A stretch of DNA of 64,000 nt, taken from contig NZ_BMDQ01000001.1 in assembly GCF_014635865.1 (NCBI RefSeq), positions 1,054,001 to 1,118,000 on the forward strand. Direction: 5' to 3'. This document shows positions 9,555-18,525 of this stretch, piece by piece. This DNA is from Winogradskyella haliclonae. Its GTDB lineage: Bacteria; Bacteroidota; Bacteroidia; Flavobacteriales; Flavobacteriaceae. The translations under genes were made by a program, and so were the position numbers. Positions within the stretch are counted from its first letter, which is position 1; every line of letters starts with the position of its first letter. The notes under the pieces are model-generated. The model made no database searches. It was not told the origin of the DNA and saw only the letters and a program-made list of their open reading frames with translations.

Positions 9555-9586
9555 AGCCACATTAAAATTATTTAATGTGGCTTTTT
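9555..9586 (+). terminator. Intrinsic terminator after the T9SS protein gene
   Basis: AGCCACATTAAA (9555-9566) and TTTAATGTGGCT (9571-9582) form a perfect 12-bp stem with loop ATTA, followed by TTTT. The next start codon is only 11 bp beyond the T-run. Confidence 0.85.
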
Positions 9587-9597
9587 AATTCATTAAA

Positions 9598-10602
9598 ATG
9601 GTCACACTTAAAGAGCTTGCAAAATTATTAAATGTTTCAGTTTCTACGGTTTCAAAAGCTTTAAGCGATAGTAGTGAAATAGGTGAAAGCACAAAACGTA
9701 GAGTTACGGAGCTAGCAAATGAGCTTAACTATAAGCCTAATAGGATTGCTCAACAACTTAAATCTAGTAAGACTAAGGTTGTTGGCGTTGTTGTGCCAAG
9801 TCTTATGAATCCTTTTTTTGCAGAAGTTGTCCATGGTATAGAAACGACCTTAGGTAGCCATAACTATGATATGACAGTGTGTATTTCTAATGAGAGTTTA
9901 GAAAAAGAACAGCGAAGTTTTGATTTATTATCTACAGGAAGTGTTGACGGTTTTATAGTTGCAGTTGCTAGAGAAACTCAAACAAAACACAACATAAAAC
10001 ATTTTGAAAATGTAAGTAGAACTACACCAATAGTTATGTTTGATAGGGTTCTTAATGATGTGGCTTGTAGCAAGGTAATAGTTAATGACTATCAGTCGGT
10101 TTATGATACCACCAGATATTTTATAGAAAGAGAGAACAGAAAAAATATTCTATTAATAAGTAACATAGAAGAATTAAGTGTTGGAAAATATAGGATAGAT
10201 GGTTATACAAAAGCCATTGAAGAAGCTGGATTAAAAACTAAAGTTTTAAAGTTGGGAAGAGAATTAAATCCTAGGCCATTAATCTTTGATTACTTAAAAG
10301 AGAATAAGGATTTAGATGCAATTGTATCTATTGATCACATAACAGGTATTATGGCTTTAAATAAGGCTAAATTACTTGGTAAAAACATACCAGAAGATAT
10401 TTCCATTATAGGTTTTGGTTATGCAGATTCAAAATATGTATCGAGTCCAAATATTTCAGTGATAAATCAAAAAGGTTTTGAAATAGGAGAAACTTCGGCA
10501 AAATTATTATTAGAAGAACTTAACTCTAAAAGTAGGGTTAAGCATAAAACAATTATGGTAAAAAGTCAACTGAACCTTAATGATACTAGCAAAAAAGTAT
10601 AA
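9598..10602 (+). CDS. LacI/GalR family transcriptional regulator
   Basis: 334 residues: an N-terminal LacI-type helix-turn-helix (about 2-47, with NVSVSTVSKAL) and a periplasmic-binding-protein-like sensor domain (about 58-330, starting KVVGVVVPSLMNPFFAEV). It is the probable regulator of the glucan locus upstream, sensing a sugar or phosphorylated sugar. It starts just after an intrinsic terminator, so it either relies on readthrough or has a promoter embedded in that hairpin. Its stop codon is separated by a single base from the stop of the opposing KDO transferase gene. Confidence 0.9.
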   Translation: MVTLKELAKLLNVSVSTVSKALSDSSEIGESTKRRVTELANELNYKPNRIAQQLKSSKTKVVGVVVPSLMNPFFAEVVHGIETTLGSHNYDMTVCISNESLEKEQRSFDLLSTGSVDGFIVAVARETQTKHNIKHFENVSRTTPIVMFDRVLNDVACSKVIVNDYQSVYDTTRYFIERENRKNILLISNIEELSVGKYRIDGYTKAIEEAGLKTKVLKLGRELNPRPLIFDYLKENKDLDAIVSIDHITGIMALNKAKLLGKNIPEDISIIGFGYADSKYVSSPNISVINQKGFEIGETSAKLLLEELNSKSRVKHKTIMVKSQLNLNDTSKKV

Positions 10603-10603
10603 G

Positions 10604-11842
10604 TCACACTTTCTTAATATGGGTTAGTATTTTTTTAACAGCACCTTTATTGTCTTGGACAAACCCCAAATTAATATTTCCTTGCTCTTTCCTTAATTTT
10701 TCATCTTTTATAAAAGATGAAAGGATGTTATTTAGTTCATTGCTGTTTTTTACAACAGAAACTCCATTAAGTTGTACAAGTTTTTCTGCTTCAGGGAACT
10801 TCTTATGATTTTTTCCAATAATAATTGGTGTTCCAAAAACCGCTGGTTCTAAAATATTATGTAGTCCTGTATTTCCTGCTGCACCACCAACATAAGCTAC
10901 ATCTGCATAGCTATATACTTTCCCTAAATATCCAATTGTGTCTAGAATAAACACGTTATATTCAGATAAATCCTTTCCATGCATATTAGAGAAGCAAACA
11001 GTTTTTAGCTTAAGTTGTTTTGTAATAGAATCAACATAACTCGCTTTAATATTGTGAGGTGCTATGATGTATTTTACACTATCATTACTAGTGCTATTAA
11101 TAAAAGGAATAAAAAGTGCGTCATCTGCTGGCCAAGAGCTACCAAAAACAATAGTGGTATTATTTTTAGTGAATTCTTCTATAAAATCAACAGTGTTGTC
11201 GGTTTTTAATTGGTTGATAACACGATCAAAACGGGTATCGCCAGAAACAGATACAGATTTATAACCAATACGTTCAATTAATTTTTTAGAATTTTCATCT
11301 TGGGTAAAGATATGCTCAAAAGAAAACAAAGCGTTTCTCATTAAATGGCCATACCATTTAAAATAAGATTGACTAGGCCTAAATGTTGCTGAAATAAGCA
11401 GTGATTTAATACCTCTCTTTTTTGCTTCTAGAATTATGTTTGGCCATACTTCATACTTTACAAATAAAATTAAATCCGGATGAATACTATCTATAAAACG
11501 TTTAGCATTTTTTGGAGTATCAAGAGGTAAATAAACAACAGCATCTGCGTTTGATGTATTTTTCTTAACCTCATAACCAGAAGGAGAAAAGAATGATACA
11601 ACTATTTTGTGTGAAGGGTATTTAATCTTTAGCTCTTGCAATACTGGTAATCCTTGCTCAAATTCTCCCAAAGATGCACAGTGCATCCATATAGTTTTGT
11701 CTAATCTAGAGATATTATTACTAAGAATCTTAAAGGTACTTTTTCTTCCAGAAACACCAAGTCTAATTTTTTGATTAAAAAGAGAAAGCACTTGTAAAAT
11801 AAGGCTTGTCAAATAAATTCCTATGGAATAAAATAATCTCAA
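10604..11842 (-). CDS. waaA: 3-deoxy-D-manno-octulosonic acid (KDO) transferase
   Basis: 412 residues, GT30 family. It transfers KDO from CMP-KDO to lipid IVA during lipopolysaccharide inner-core synthesis at the inner membrane. An N-terminal membrane segment (about 4-20) precedes the two-lobed GT-B fold. The motif ASLGEFEQG (about 56-64) contains the conserved catalytic Glu, and GAAGNTGLHNILEPA matches the C-terminal nucleotide-binding region. The length is usual for the family. It is monocistronic and convergent with the LacI gene. Confidence 0.92.
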   Translation of the reverse strand: MRLFYSIGIYLTSLILQVLSLFNQKIRLGVSGRKSTFKILSNNISRLDKTIWMHCASLGEFEQGLPVLQELKIKYPSHKIVVSFFSPSGYEVKKNTSNADAVVYLPLDTPKNAKRFIDSIHPDLILFVKYEVWPNIILEAKKRGIKSLLISATFRPSQSYFKWYGHLMRNALFSFEHIFTQDENSKKLIERIGYKSVSVSGDTRFDRVINQLKTDNTVDFIEEFTKNNTTIVFGSSWPADDALFIPFINSTSNDSVKYIIAPHNIKASYVDSITKQLKLKTVCFSNMHGKDLSEYNVFILDTIGYLGKVYSYADVAYVGGAAGNTGLHNILEPAVFGTPIIIGKNHKKFPEAEKLVQLNGVSVVKNSNELNNILSSFIKDEKLRKEQGNINLGFVQDNKGAVKKILTHIKKV

Positions 11843-11886
11843 CGTTTTCGATTTGTGCTAAAATACATTTCTTTCAATTAAATACA

Positions 11887-11916
11887 TTGACGACACATAA
11901 CATTTTTGTAAATTCG
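11887..11916 (+). promoter_or_regulatory. Possible flavobacterial promoter for the aminotransferase-galE operon
   Basis: TTG (11887-11889), 19-nt spacer, then TAAATTCG (11909-11916), a 7/8 match to TAnnTTTG. It lies 37 bp before the start at 11954. Confidence 0.35.
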
Positions 11917-11953
11917 TTGCAAGCAAAAGCGTATTATAATTAAATATTAAGTA

Positions 11954-13084
11954 ATGAAAAAAATCCAAATGGTAGACTTAAAAAGTCAGTACCAAGATAT
12001 ACAAGAAGATGTTGATAATGCAGTTTTAGACGTAGTAAGTTCTACAGCTTATATTAATGGACCTGAAGTCAAAAATTTTCAATCTGAATTAGAAAAATAT
12101 TTAGATGTTGATCATGTGATTCCTTGTGCAAATGGTACTGATGCATTACAGGTGGCTATGATGGCTTTGGGGTTAAAACCTGGAGATGAAGTTATAACAG
12201 CCAATTTTACTTATGTTGCTACAGCTGAAGTAATCGCATTACTTCAGTTAAAACCAGTATTAGTAGATGTTCTACCAGATACTTTTGATATTGATGTACA
12301 AGCTTTAGAGAAAGCAATTACGCCTAAAACCAAAGCAATTGTCCCTGTTCACTTGTTTGGTCAATGTGCTAATATGGAGGCTATTATGGATTTAGCTAAG
12401 AAGTATAATTTATTTGTTGTAGAAGATACGGCCCAAGCTATAGGTTCTGATTATATATTTAAAGACGGATCTCAAAAAAAGGCAGGTACAATTGGTACAA
12501 TTGGGTGTACCTCTTTTTTTCCATCTAAAAATTTAGGATGCTATGGAGATGGTGGTGCAATTTTTACAAATAATGATGTTTTAGCAGCTAAACTACGTAA
12601 AATAGCAAATCATGGACAATCTGTTCAATATGTTCACGATGAAGTAGGAGTGAATTCAAGATTAGATAGTATTCAAGCAGCAATTTTAAGGATTAAATTA
12701 CGACAATTGGATAGTTATAATAAGGCCAGGAATATAGCAGCAGCTAAATATTCTGAGGCTTTCAAAAATCATCCAAAAATTGTTACGCCTGTAAAAGCAT
12801 CTTATTCTACTCATGTATTTCATCAATATACTTTAAAACTTATTAATTCTAATAGAGATGCTTTAAGACAGCATTTAACAGATAATAATATTCCAAGTGG
12901 TATCTATTATCCAATACCACTTCACTTGCAAAAAGCATACACAGATCCTAGATACAATTCTGGTGATTTTCCTGTAACAGAAGATTTATGCGAAACAGTT
13001 ATTTCTTTACCTATGCATACAGAGTTGGATGATGAGCAAATAGACTTTATCACTAAAACGGTGTTAGACTTTATTGACGATTAA
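11954..13084 (+). CDS. DegT/DnrJ/EryC1/StrS family sugar aminotransferase
   Basis: A 376-residue PLP-dependent fold type I enzyme that aminates nucleotide-linked keto-sugars, probably for surface polysaccharide. The PLP Lys is K192 in FFPSKNLGCYGDGG and the pyridine-N Asp is D158 in VEDTAQA. The phosphate-binding segment is NGTDAL (60-65). It lies 8 bp upstream of galE, which suggests a joint role in nucleotide-sugar supply. Homologues are annotated WecE- or PglE-like; the actual sugar is not identifiable. Confidence 0.88.
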   Translation: MKKIQMVDLKSQYQDIQEDVDNAVLDVVSSTAYINGPEVKNFQSELEKYLDVDHVIPCANGTDALQVAMMALGLKPGDEVITANFTYVATAEVIALLQLKPVLVDVLPDTFDIDVQALEKAITPKTKAIVPVHLFGQCANMEAIMDLAKKYNLFVVEDTAQAIGSDYIFKDGSQKKAGTIGTIGCTSFFPSKNLGCYGDGGAIFTNNDVLAAKLRKIANHGQSVQYVHDEVGVNSRLDSIQAAILRIKLRQLDSYNKARNIAAAKYSEAFKNHPKIVTPVKASYSTHVFHQYTLKLINSNRDALRQHLTDNNIPSGIYYPIPLHLQKAYTDPRYNSGDFPVTEDLCETVISLPMHTELDDEQIDFITKTVLDFIDD

Positions 13085-13092
13085 TTCATAAA

Positions 13093-14112
13093 ATGAAGGT
13101 TTTAGTCACAGGCGGACTTGGTTATATTGGCTCACATACAGTAGTAGAGTTACAGCTTGCAGGTTATGATGTTGTTATTATAGATAACCTATCAAACTCG
13201 ACGACCAAAGTTTTAGAAGGTATTACTAAAATCACAGGAGTTACTCCAGAATTTCAAGAGCTAGACTTAAGATGTAAAGATAAAGTTCAATATTTTTTCG
13301 AACAGCATCAAGGCTTAGATGGTGTTGTACATTTTGCAGCTAGTAAGGCCGTTGGCGAAAGTGTTGAAAACCCTTTATTTTATTATGAAAATAACGTAGC
13401 TACCTTAATTTATGTGTTGCAAGAACTACAAAAATTAAAGCAACAGAATTTTATATTTAGCTCCTCTTGTACCGTTTATGGTGAAGCCGATAAACATCCT
13501 ATTGATGAAAATTCAGCTATTAAACCAGCACAATCTCCTTATGGAAATACAAAGCAGATTGGTGAGGAAATTTTAAAAGATTCTTGCAAAATAAACTCAA
13601 ACTTAAAAACAATCGCACTTAGATATTTTAATCCTATTGGTGCACATGATTCTTCAAATATTGGTGAATTACCAATAGGTATTCCTCAGAATTTGGTGCC
13701 TTATATTACGCAAACGGCCATTGGTCAGCGAGAACAATTATCTGTGTTTGGGGATGATTATCCTACGGAAGACGGTACATGTGTTAGAGATTATATTCAT
13801 GTAGTAGATGTCGCTAAAGCGCATGTTGTCGCTTTAGAAAGACTAATAAATAATGAGCAAGATTCTAATTTTGATGTGTTTAATATAGGAACAGGAAAAG
13901 GGAGCTCTGTACTAGAAGTTATTTATTCTTTTGAACGTGTTTCAGGTCAAAAGTTGAATTACAAAATTGCTCATAGGCGAAAAGGAGATGTTGTTGCTGC
14001 TTTTGCTGATACTTCAAAAGCTAACAGTAAACTTGGTTGGAAAGCTAAATATACCTTAGATGATGCCATGTCTGATGCTTGGAAGTGGGAACAGAAATTA
14101 AGAACTAAATAG
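13093..14112 (+). CDS. galE: UDP-glucose 4-epimerase
   Basis: A 339-residue extended SDR enzyme interconverting UDP-glucose and UDP-galactose. The NAD-binding motif is GGLGYIGSHT (7-16), the catalytic residues are in SSSCTVYG and YGNTK (Tyr and Lys), and RYFNPIGAH follows, as in bacterial GalE. The length is typical. It sits between the sugar aminotransferase (8 bp) and the amidohydrolase gene (7 bp), in one transcription unit. Confidence 0.92.
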   Translation: MKVLVTGGLGYIGSHTVVELQLAGYDVVIIDNLSNSTTKVLEGITKITGVTPEFQELDLRCKDKVQYFFEQHQGLDGVVHFAASKAVGESVENPLFYYENNVATLIYVLQELQKLKQQNFIFSSSCTVYGEADKHPIDENSAIKPAQSPYGNTKQIGEEILKDSCKINSNLKTIALRYFNPIGAHDSSNIGELPIGIPQNLVPYITQTAIGQREQLSVFGDDYPTEDGTCVRDYIHVVDVAKAHVVALERLINNEQDSNFDVFNIGTGKGSSVLEVIYSFERVSGQKLNYKIAHRRKGDVVAAFADTSKANSKLGWKAKYTLDDAMSDAWKWEQKLRTK

Positions 14113-14119
14113 AATAGAT

Positions 14120-15391
14120 ATGAAAGCATTATTAAAATTGTTTGTTTTTTTATTTGCCATTAGTGCATTTGGTCAAAATACGTATTTGCATTGTGGTAAA
14201 CTTGTAGATACAAAATCTGGAAAAGTTTTAAGTGAGAAGACAATCATTGTCTCAGGAAATAAAATAATAGAAGTAGTTGATGGATATCTTAAACCAGAGT
14301 CAGGCAATGTAATAGATTTAAAATCTAAAACGGTCATGCCAGGTTTAATAGATATGCATGTACATATTGAATCAGAAACTAACCCCAAAAAATACCTTCA
14401 AGCATACACATTGAACGATGCAGATGTGGCCTATAATTCTTTACATTATGCTGAAGTCACTTTAATGAATGGCTTTACAACTGTTAGAGATTTAGGTGGT
14501 TCAGGAGTAAACGTATCTTTGCGTAATGCTATAAATCAAGGAAAAGTAAAAGGGCCTAGAATATTTACAGCTGAAAAAGCATTGGCGACAACAGGTGGGC
14601 ATGCAGACCCAACTAATGGTGCTAAAAAGAGTCTTATAGGTAATCCAGGACCAAAGGAAGGTGTAGTTAATGGCGTTGAAGATGCTAAAAAAGCTGTAAG
14701 ACAACGTTATAAGAATGGTGCCGATTTAATAAAAATTACGGCAACAGGTGGCGTATTGAGCGTTGCCAAAAGTGGACAAAATCCGCAATTCACTATTGAA
14801 GAGATTAAAGCTATTTGCGAAACAGCTAAAGACTATGGGTTTCATGTGGCAGCCCATGCACATGGTGATGAAGGTATGCAGCGCGCTATAATAGGAGGTG
14901 TAAAAACCATTGAGCATGGCACGTTAATGAGTACTGAAACAATGGAACTCATGAAAAAACACGATGTATATCTTGTGCCTACTATTACTGCAGGTAAGTT
15001 TGTATCTGATAAAGCAAAAATTAAAGGGTATTATCCTGAAATCATAGTGCCTAAAGCTTTAGATATTGGACCTAAAATTCAAGATATGTTTGCCCGTGCA
15101 TATAAAAATGGAGTAGGTATTGCATTTGGTACAGATGCTGCTGTTTTTTTTCATGGTGATAATGGGAAAGAGTTTGGTTATATGGTTGAAGCTGGTATGC
15201 CAGCTATGGAAACACTTCAAAGTGCTACAATAACCAATGCTATGATTCTAAAAATGGAAGATGAGCTGGGTCAGATTAAAGGTGGCTTTATTGCAGATAT
15301 CATTGCTGTTAATGATGACCCAATCAAAAACATCTCTACAATGGAAAACGTAGTCTTTGTAATGAAAGAAGGAAAAGTGTATAAGCAGTAA
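14120..15391 (+). CDS. Exported metal-dependent amidohydrolase (imidazolonepropionase-like)
   Basis: 423 residues with a signal peptide (1-19, ending AFGQ). It is an amidohydrolase-superfamily TIM barrel: metal ligands H80 and H82 (DMHVHIE), a probable carboxylated Lys in DLIKITATGG, His in VAAHAHGDEG and IEHGT, and the final Asp in FGTDAAV. Related proteins are Xaa-Pro or prolidase-like dipeptidases and other exported amidases; the substrate cannot be told. It is last in the galE operon and ends at a bidirectional terminator. Confidence 0.85.
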   Translation: MKALLKLFVFLFAISAFGQNTYLHCGKLVDTKSGKVLSEKTIIVSGNKIIEVVDGYLKPESGNVIDLKSKTVMPGLIDMHVHIESETNPKKYLQAYTLNDADVAYNSLHYAEVTLMNGFTTVRDLGGSGVNVSLRNAINQGKVKGPRIFTAEKALATTGGHADPTNGAKKSLIGNPGPKEGVVNGVEDAKKAVRQRYKNGADLIKITATGGVLSVAKSGQNPQFTIEEIKAICETAKDYGFHVAAHAHGDEGMQRAIIGGVKTIEHGTLMSTETMELMKKHDVYLVPTITAGKFVSDKAKIKGYYPEIIVPKALDIGPKIQDMFARAYKNGVGIAFGTDAAVFFHGDNGKEFGYMVEAGMPAMETLQSATITNAMILKMEDELGQIKGGFIADIIAVNDDPIKNISTMENVVFVMKEGKVYKQ

Positions 15392-15416
15392 CGCTTAAGA
15401 ATACATGTGTGATATA

Positions 15417-15450
15417 AAAAAGGATACTATGCGTTAGCAGTATCCTTTTT
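15417..15450. terminator. Bidirectional intrinsic terminator
   Basis: AAAAAGGATACT (15417-15428) and AGTATCCTTTTT (15439-15450) form a 12-bp stem with a 10-nt loop, flanked by A-runs and T-runs that serve both strands. It lies between the convergent amidohydrolase and lspA genes and overlaps the lspA 3' end. Confidence 0.85.
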
Positions 15451-15930
15451 CTTCTTCATGATAAAGTTGCTAAAAATTAGCATAAACATTCCTGTTGTTA
15501 CAGCGACATCGGCAATATTAAAAATACCTGTTTTAAATACGCCTCCTAAATCTATAAATAGAAAATCAGTTACTTTTCCAAAAGCAAAGCGGTCAAAAAC
15601 ATTAGCTAATCCACCACCAACAATACAACAAAATGCGATAAGACTTGTACGGTCTAAGTTTTTGGTTTTTGTGATGTAATAGATAACATAGCCTAAAACA
15701 AGTAAAGGCAATAGTTTTAAAAATATAAAATGAAGTGTTGGATGCATATCACTACCCATTCCTAAAAAAGCACCTTCATTATAAACATTGGTCATAATAA
15801 ATTTTTGCCCAATTAATTCAATTTCTTCACGAGGGTTTTCGCTAATATTAGCTCTAACCAACACTTTAGAGATTTGGTCAATAGCAACATTAAAAATTAT
15901 GATAAGCGCAATAAATAGATTTCTGTTCAA
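15427..15930 (-). CDS. lspA: Lipoprotein signal peptidase II (LspA)
   Basis: An inner-membrane aspartyl protease that removes signal peptides from prolipoproteins. The two catalytic Asp are in GGLANVFDRF and FNIADVAVT, and the N-terminal family motif is DQISKVLV; four membrane segments are seen. A TTG at 15930 (then NRNLFIALI) gives the N-terminus expected for the family and leaves a 13-bp gap after fabD. The only ATG starts (15987/15984) would overlap fabD by 41-44 bp and add about 20 unconserved residues. It is co-oriented with fabD and probably co-transcribed. Confidence 0.88.
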   Translation of the reverse strand: MNRNLFIALIIIFNVAIDQISKVLVRANISENPREEIELIGQKFIMTNVYNEGAFLGMGSDMHPTLHFIFLKLLPLLVLGYVIYYITKTKNLDRTSLIAFCCIVGGGLANVFDRFAFGKVTDFLFIDLGGVFKTGIFNIADVAVTTGMFMLIFSNFIMKKKKDTANA

Positions 15931-15943
15931 AGTCGATGGGGAT

Positions 15944-16837
15944 TTAGGCGTTAGTTTCAAATGTAGCAGAAGCTGTTTCTGCATCACGATTAATCTTTCT
16001 TACTAAGCCTTGAAGTACTTTTCCTGGGCCAACTTCAGTAAAATGTGTAGCGCCATCAGCAATCATTTGTTGTACAGATTGTGTCCAACGTACAGGAGCG
16101 GTTAATTGAGAAATAAGATTGGCTTTAATTTCATTTTCATCTGTAATTGCAGAAGCAGTTACATTCTGATATATTGGACAGTTTGGTTTACTAAACGTTG
16201 TGTTCTCAATCGCCGCGGCTAACTCCTCACGAGCTGGCTCCATCATTGGTGAGTGGAATGCGCCACCAACAGGTAAAACTAAAGCACGTCTGGCACCTTC
16301 TTCTTTTAAAGCTTCACAGGCTTTGTTAATGGCTTCAACTTCTCCTGAAATAACTAATTGACCAGGGCAGTTGTAATTTGCTGCAACTACAACACCTTCA
16401 GTAGTGGCACATATTTTTTCTACAATATCATCATCTAAGCCTAAAACTGCCGCCATGGTACTTGGTTGAATTTCGCATGCTTTTTGCATGGCTTGCGCAC
16501 GTTGAGATACTAATCTTAACCCATCTTCAAAGGTTAATGCACCAGCAGCAACTAATGCAGAAAACTCTCCTAACGAATGCCCAGCTACCATATCTGGTTT
16601 AAAGCTCTCTCCAAGTGTTTTTGCTAAAATCACAGAATGTAAGAAGATAGCTGGTTGTGTAACTTTAGTTTGTTTTAAATCTTCAGCAGAACCTTCAAAC
16701 ATAATGTCTGTAATAGAAAAACCAAGAATATTATTGGCTTTTTCAAAAAGCTCTTGTGCTAAAGGCGAATTTTCATAAAGGTCCAATCCCATTCCAGAGA
16801 ATTGCGCACCTTGTCCAGGGAATATATATGCGTTCAT
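15944..16837 (-). CDS. fabD: Malonyl-CoA:ACP transacylase
   Basis: A 297-residue enzyme that loads malonyl groups on acyl carrier protein for fatty acid synthesis. It has the oxyanion motif GQGAQFSGMG (8-17), nucleophile S88 in GHSLGEFSAL, and a catalytic His in GAFHSPMM. The length is typical (about 300). It is followed by lspA on the same strand; the upstream FAD protein gene is 51 bp away, also on the minus strand. Confidence 0.94.
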   Translation of the reverse strand: MNAYIFPGQGAQFSGMGLDLYENSPLAQELFEKANNILGFSITDIMFEGSAEDLKQTKVTQPAIFLHSVILAKTLGESFKPDMVAGHSLGEFSALVAAGALTFEDGLRLVSQRAQAMQKACEIQPSTMAAVLGLDDDIVEKICATTEGVVVAANYNCPGQLVISGEVEAINKACEALKEEGARRALVLPVGGAFHSPMMEPAREELAAAIENTTFSKPNCPIYQNVTASAITDENEIKANLISQLTAPVRWTQSVQQMIADGATHFTEVGPGKVLQGLVRKINRDAETASATFETNA

Positions 16838-16888
16838 TTTTTAATTTCAAATTAGTGGTGCAAAAATAGGATAAATATTCTTAATTAG

Positions 16889-18442
16889 TTACTTACAAGC
16901 CGCTTCTGCGCAACGTTCGCCATCCATTGCTGCAGATACAATACCACCAGCATATCCGCCACCTTCGCCACATGGGAAAAGATTAGAAACTTCAGGGTGT
17001 TCTAAAGTCTCTTTTCTGGGTATATTAACTGGTGATGATGTTCTTGATTCTACACCTATAATATTTGCTTCTTCTGTATAGAAACCATTCATTTTTTCTC
17101 CAAAAGCTTTAAAACCTTTTCTAAGTGAACCGCCAATGAGTTTAGGAAATAACGAATGTAATGGCGATGATTTTAATCCGGGTTGATACGATGTGTCATT
17201 TAAGTCTGTAGATAATTTGCCTTCAACAAAATCTGTTAAACGTTGCGCTGGTGCTGTTTGAGTCCGACCACCTGATGTAAAGGCTAGGCGTTCTAAATTC
17301 TTCTGATATTCGAGACCTTTTAAAGCACCAAATTGCTCATATTTATATAAGTCGCGTTCTGCATTTATCTCGACAACAATGCCCGAGTTGGCATATTTAT
17401 TATTTCGTTTCGAAGGTGACATGCCATTAACAACAACCTCACCATTCGCCGTAGCCGCAGGAACTATAAAACCACCAGGACACATACAAAATGAATACAC
17501 ACCACGATGATTTACTTGTTGTACTAAGCTATAAGCTGCAGCTGGTAATAATTCATTGCGAGGCTCACCTTTACAATGGTATTGAATGCCATCAATAATG
17601 TGTTGTGGATGTTCAACTCTTACACCCATTGCAAAAGATTTGGCTTTCAATGGGATTTCTTTTTTGTCAAGCAAGTAGAATATGTCTCGAGCAGAATGCC
17701 CTGTAGCTAAAATGACTTTGTCAACGTCTAATTCTTTTTCATTTTGAAGCTGGATACTAACAATCTTACTATTCTTTATTTTAAAATCTGTAACTCTAGA
17801 TTCAAAATGCACTTCGCCTCCAAACTTTAGAATAGTTTCTCTTATATTCTGAACGACTTTAGGTAATTTATTTGTGCCTATATGCGGATGCGCATCGACT
17901 AAGATTTGTTCTGTAGCACCATGAAAAACCAGATTTTCAAAAATGCGACGGACATCACCACGCTTAAGGCTTCTAGTATATAATTTGCCATCACTATAAG
18001 TGCCTGCACCACCTTCACCAAAACAATAGTTAGAATCTTCGTTAACAAAATGATTTTGGTTAATGGCTTTTAAATCGCGACGACGATCTTGTACATTTTT
18101 ACCACGTTCTAACACAACAGGTTTAAAACCTAACTCAATACAACGTAATGCCGCCCACATACCAGCAGGACCAAAGCCTATAATATGTATGGGTTTTGCT
18201 TTTGATACATCTTTGTAATCAAAACTATACGCTGAGTTTTCAGGCATAGGCTCGTTGATGTATACTTCAACTTTGTAATTAAACATGATATTTTTTTTAC
18301 GAGCATCTATAGACTTTCGTAAAATTTTAATACCGTGAATTTTTGATTTGTCAATGTCTAAATCGTAAGCCGCTTTATTAAGTAAACCATCAGGTTTTCC
18401 TTCTTGATGCAAATTTAAACGAAGTTGAAAGGCTTTAATCAT
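16889..18442 (-). CDS. NAD(P)/FAD-dependent dehydrogenase, uncharacterised (COG2509-like)
   Basis: A 517-residue flavoprotein. The dinucleotide-binding motif GFGPAGMWAALR lies at about residues 91-102, preceded by an N-terminal alpha/beta domain (1-75) typical of this family. GEGGAGTYSDGKLYTR and the C-terminal GEGGGYAGGIVSAAMDG match FAD-contacting segments. The family is widespread and its physiological substrate is unknown; annotation as FAD-dependent oxidoreductase is safe. No operon partner clarifies the role. Confidence 0.8.
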   Translation of the reverse strand: MIKAFQLRLNLHQEGKPDGLLNKAAYDLDIDKSKIHGIKILRKSIDARKKNIMFNYKVEVYINEPMPENSAYSFDYKDVSKAKPIHIIGFGPAGMWAALRCIELGFKPVVLERGKNVQDRRRDLKAINQNHFVNEDSNYCFGEGGAGTYSDGKLYTRSLKRGDVRRIFENLVFHGATEQILVDAHPHIGTNKLPKVVQNIRETILKFGGEVHFESRVTDFKIKNSKIVSIQLQNEKELDVDKVILATGHSARDIFYLLDKKEIPLKAKSFAMGVRVEHPQHIIDGIQYHCKGEPRNELLPAAAYSLVQQVNHRGVYSFCMCPGGFIVPAATANGEVVVNGMSPSKRNNKYANSGIVVEINAERDLYKYEQFGALKGLEYQKNLERLAFTSGGRTQTAPAQRLTDFVEGKLSTDLNDTSYQPGLKSSPLHSLFPKLIGGSLRKGFKAFGEKMNGFYTEEANIIGVESRTSSPVNIPRKETLEHPEVSNLFPCGEGGGYAGGIVSAAMDGERCAEAACK

Positions 18443-18470
18443 GTGACGAAATTAGCAAATTATATATAAG

Positions 18471-18506
18471 AACACCCTAACTATAGTAAATAGAAAGGGT
18501 GTTTTT
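18471..18506 (-). terminator. Probable terminator after the ABC permease/peptidase gene
   Basis: AACACCCT (18471-18478) pairs with AGGGTGTT (18496-18503) across a 17-nt loop. The T-run is stronger on the plus strand (18502-18506), but the only gene that could use it ends at 18526 on the minus strand, where the tail reads TTCTTATAT. Confidence 0.45.
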
Positions 18507-18525
18507 AATTTTCACATGATTTTTA

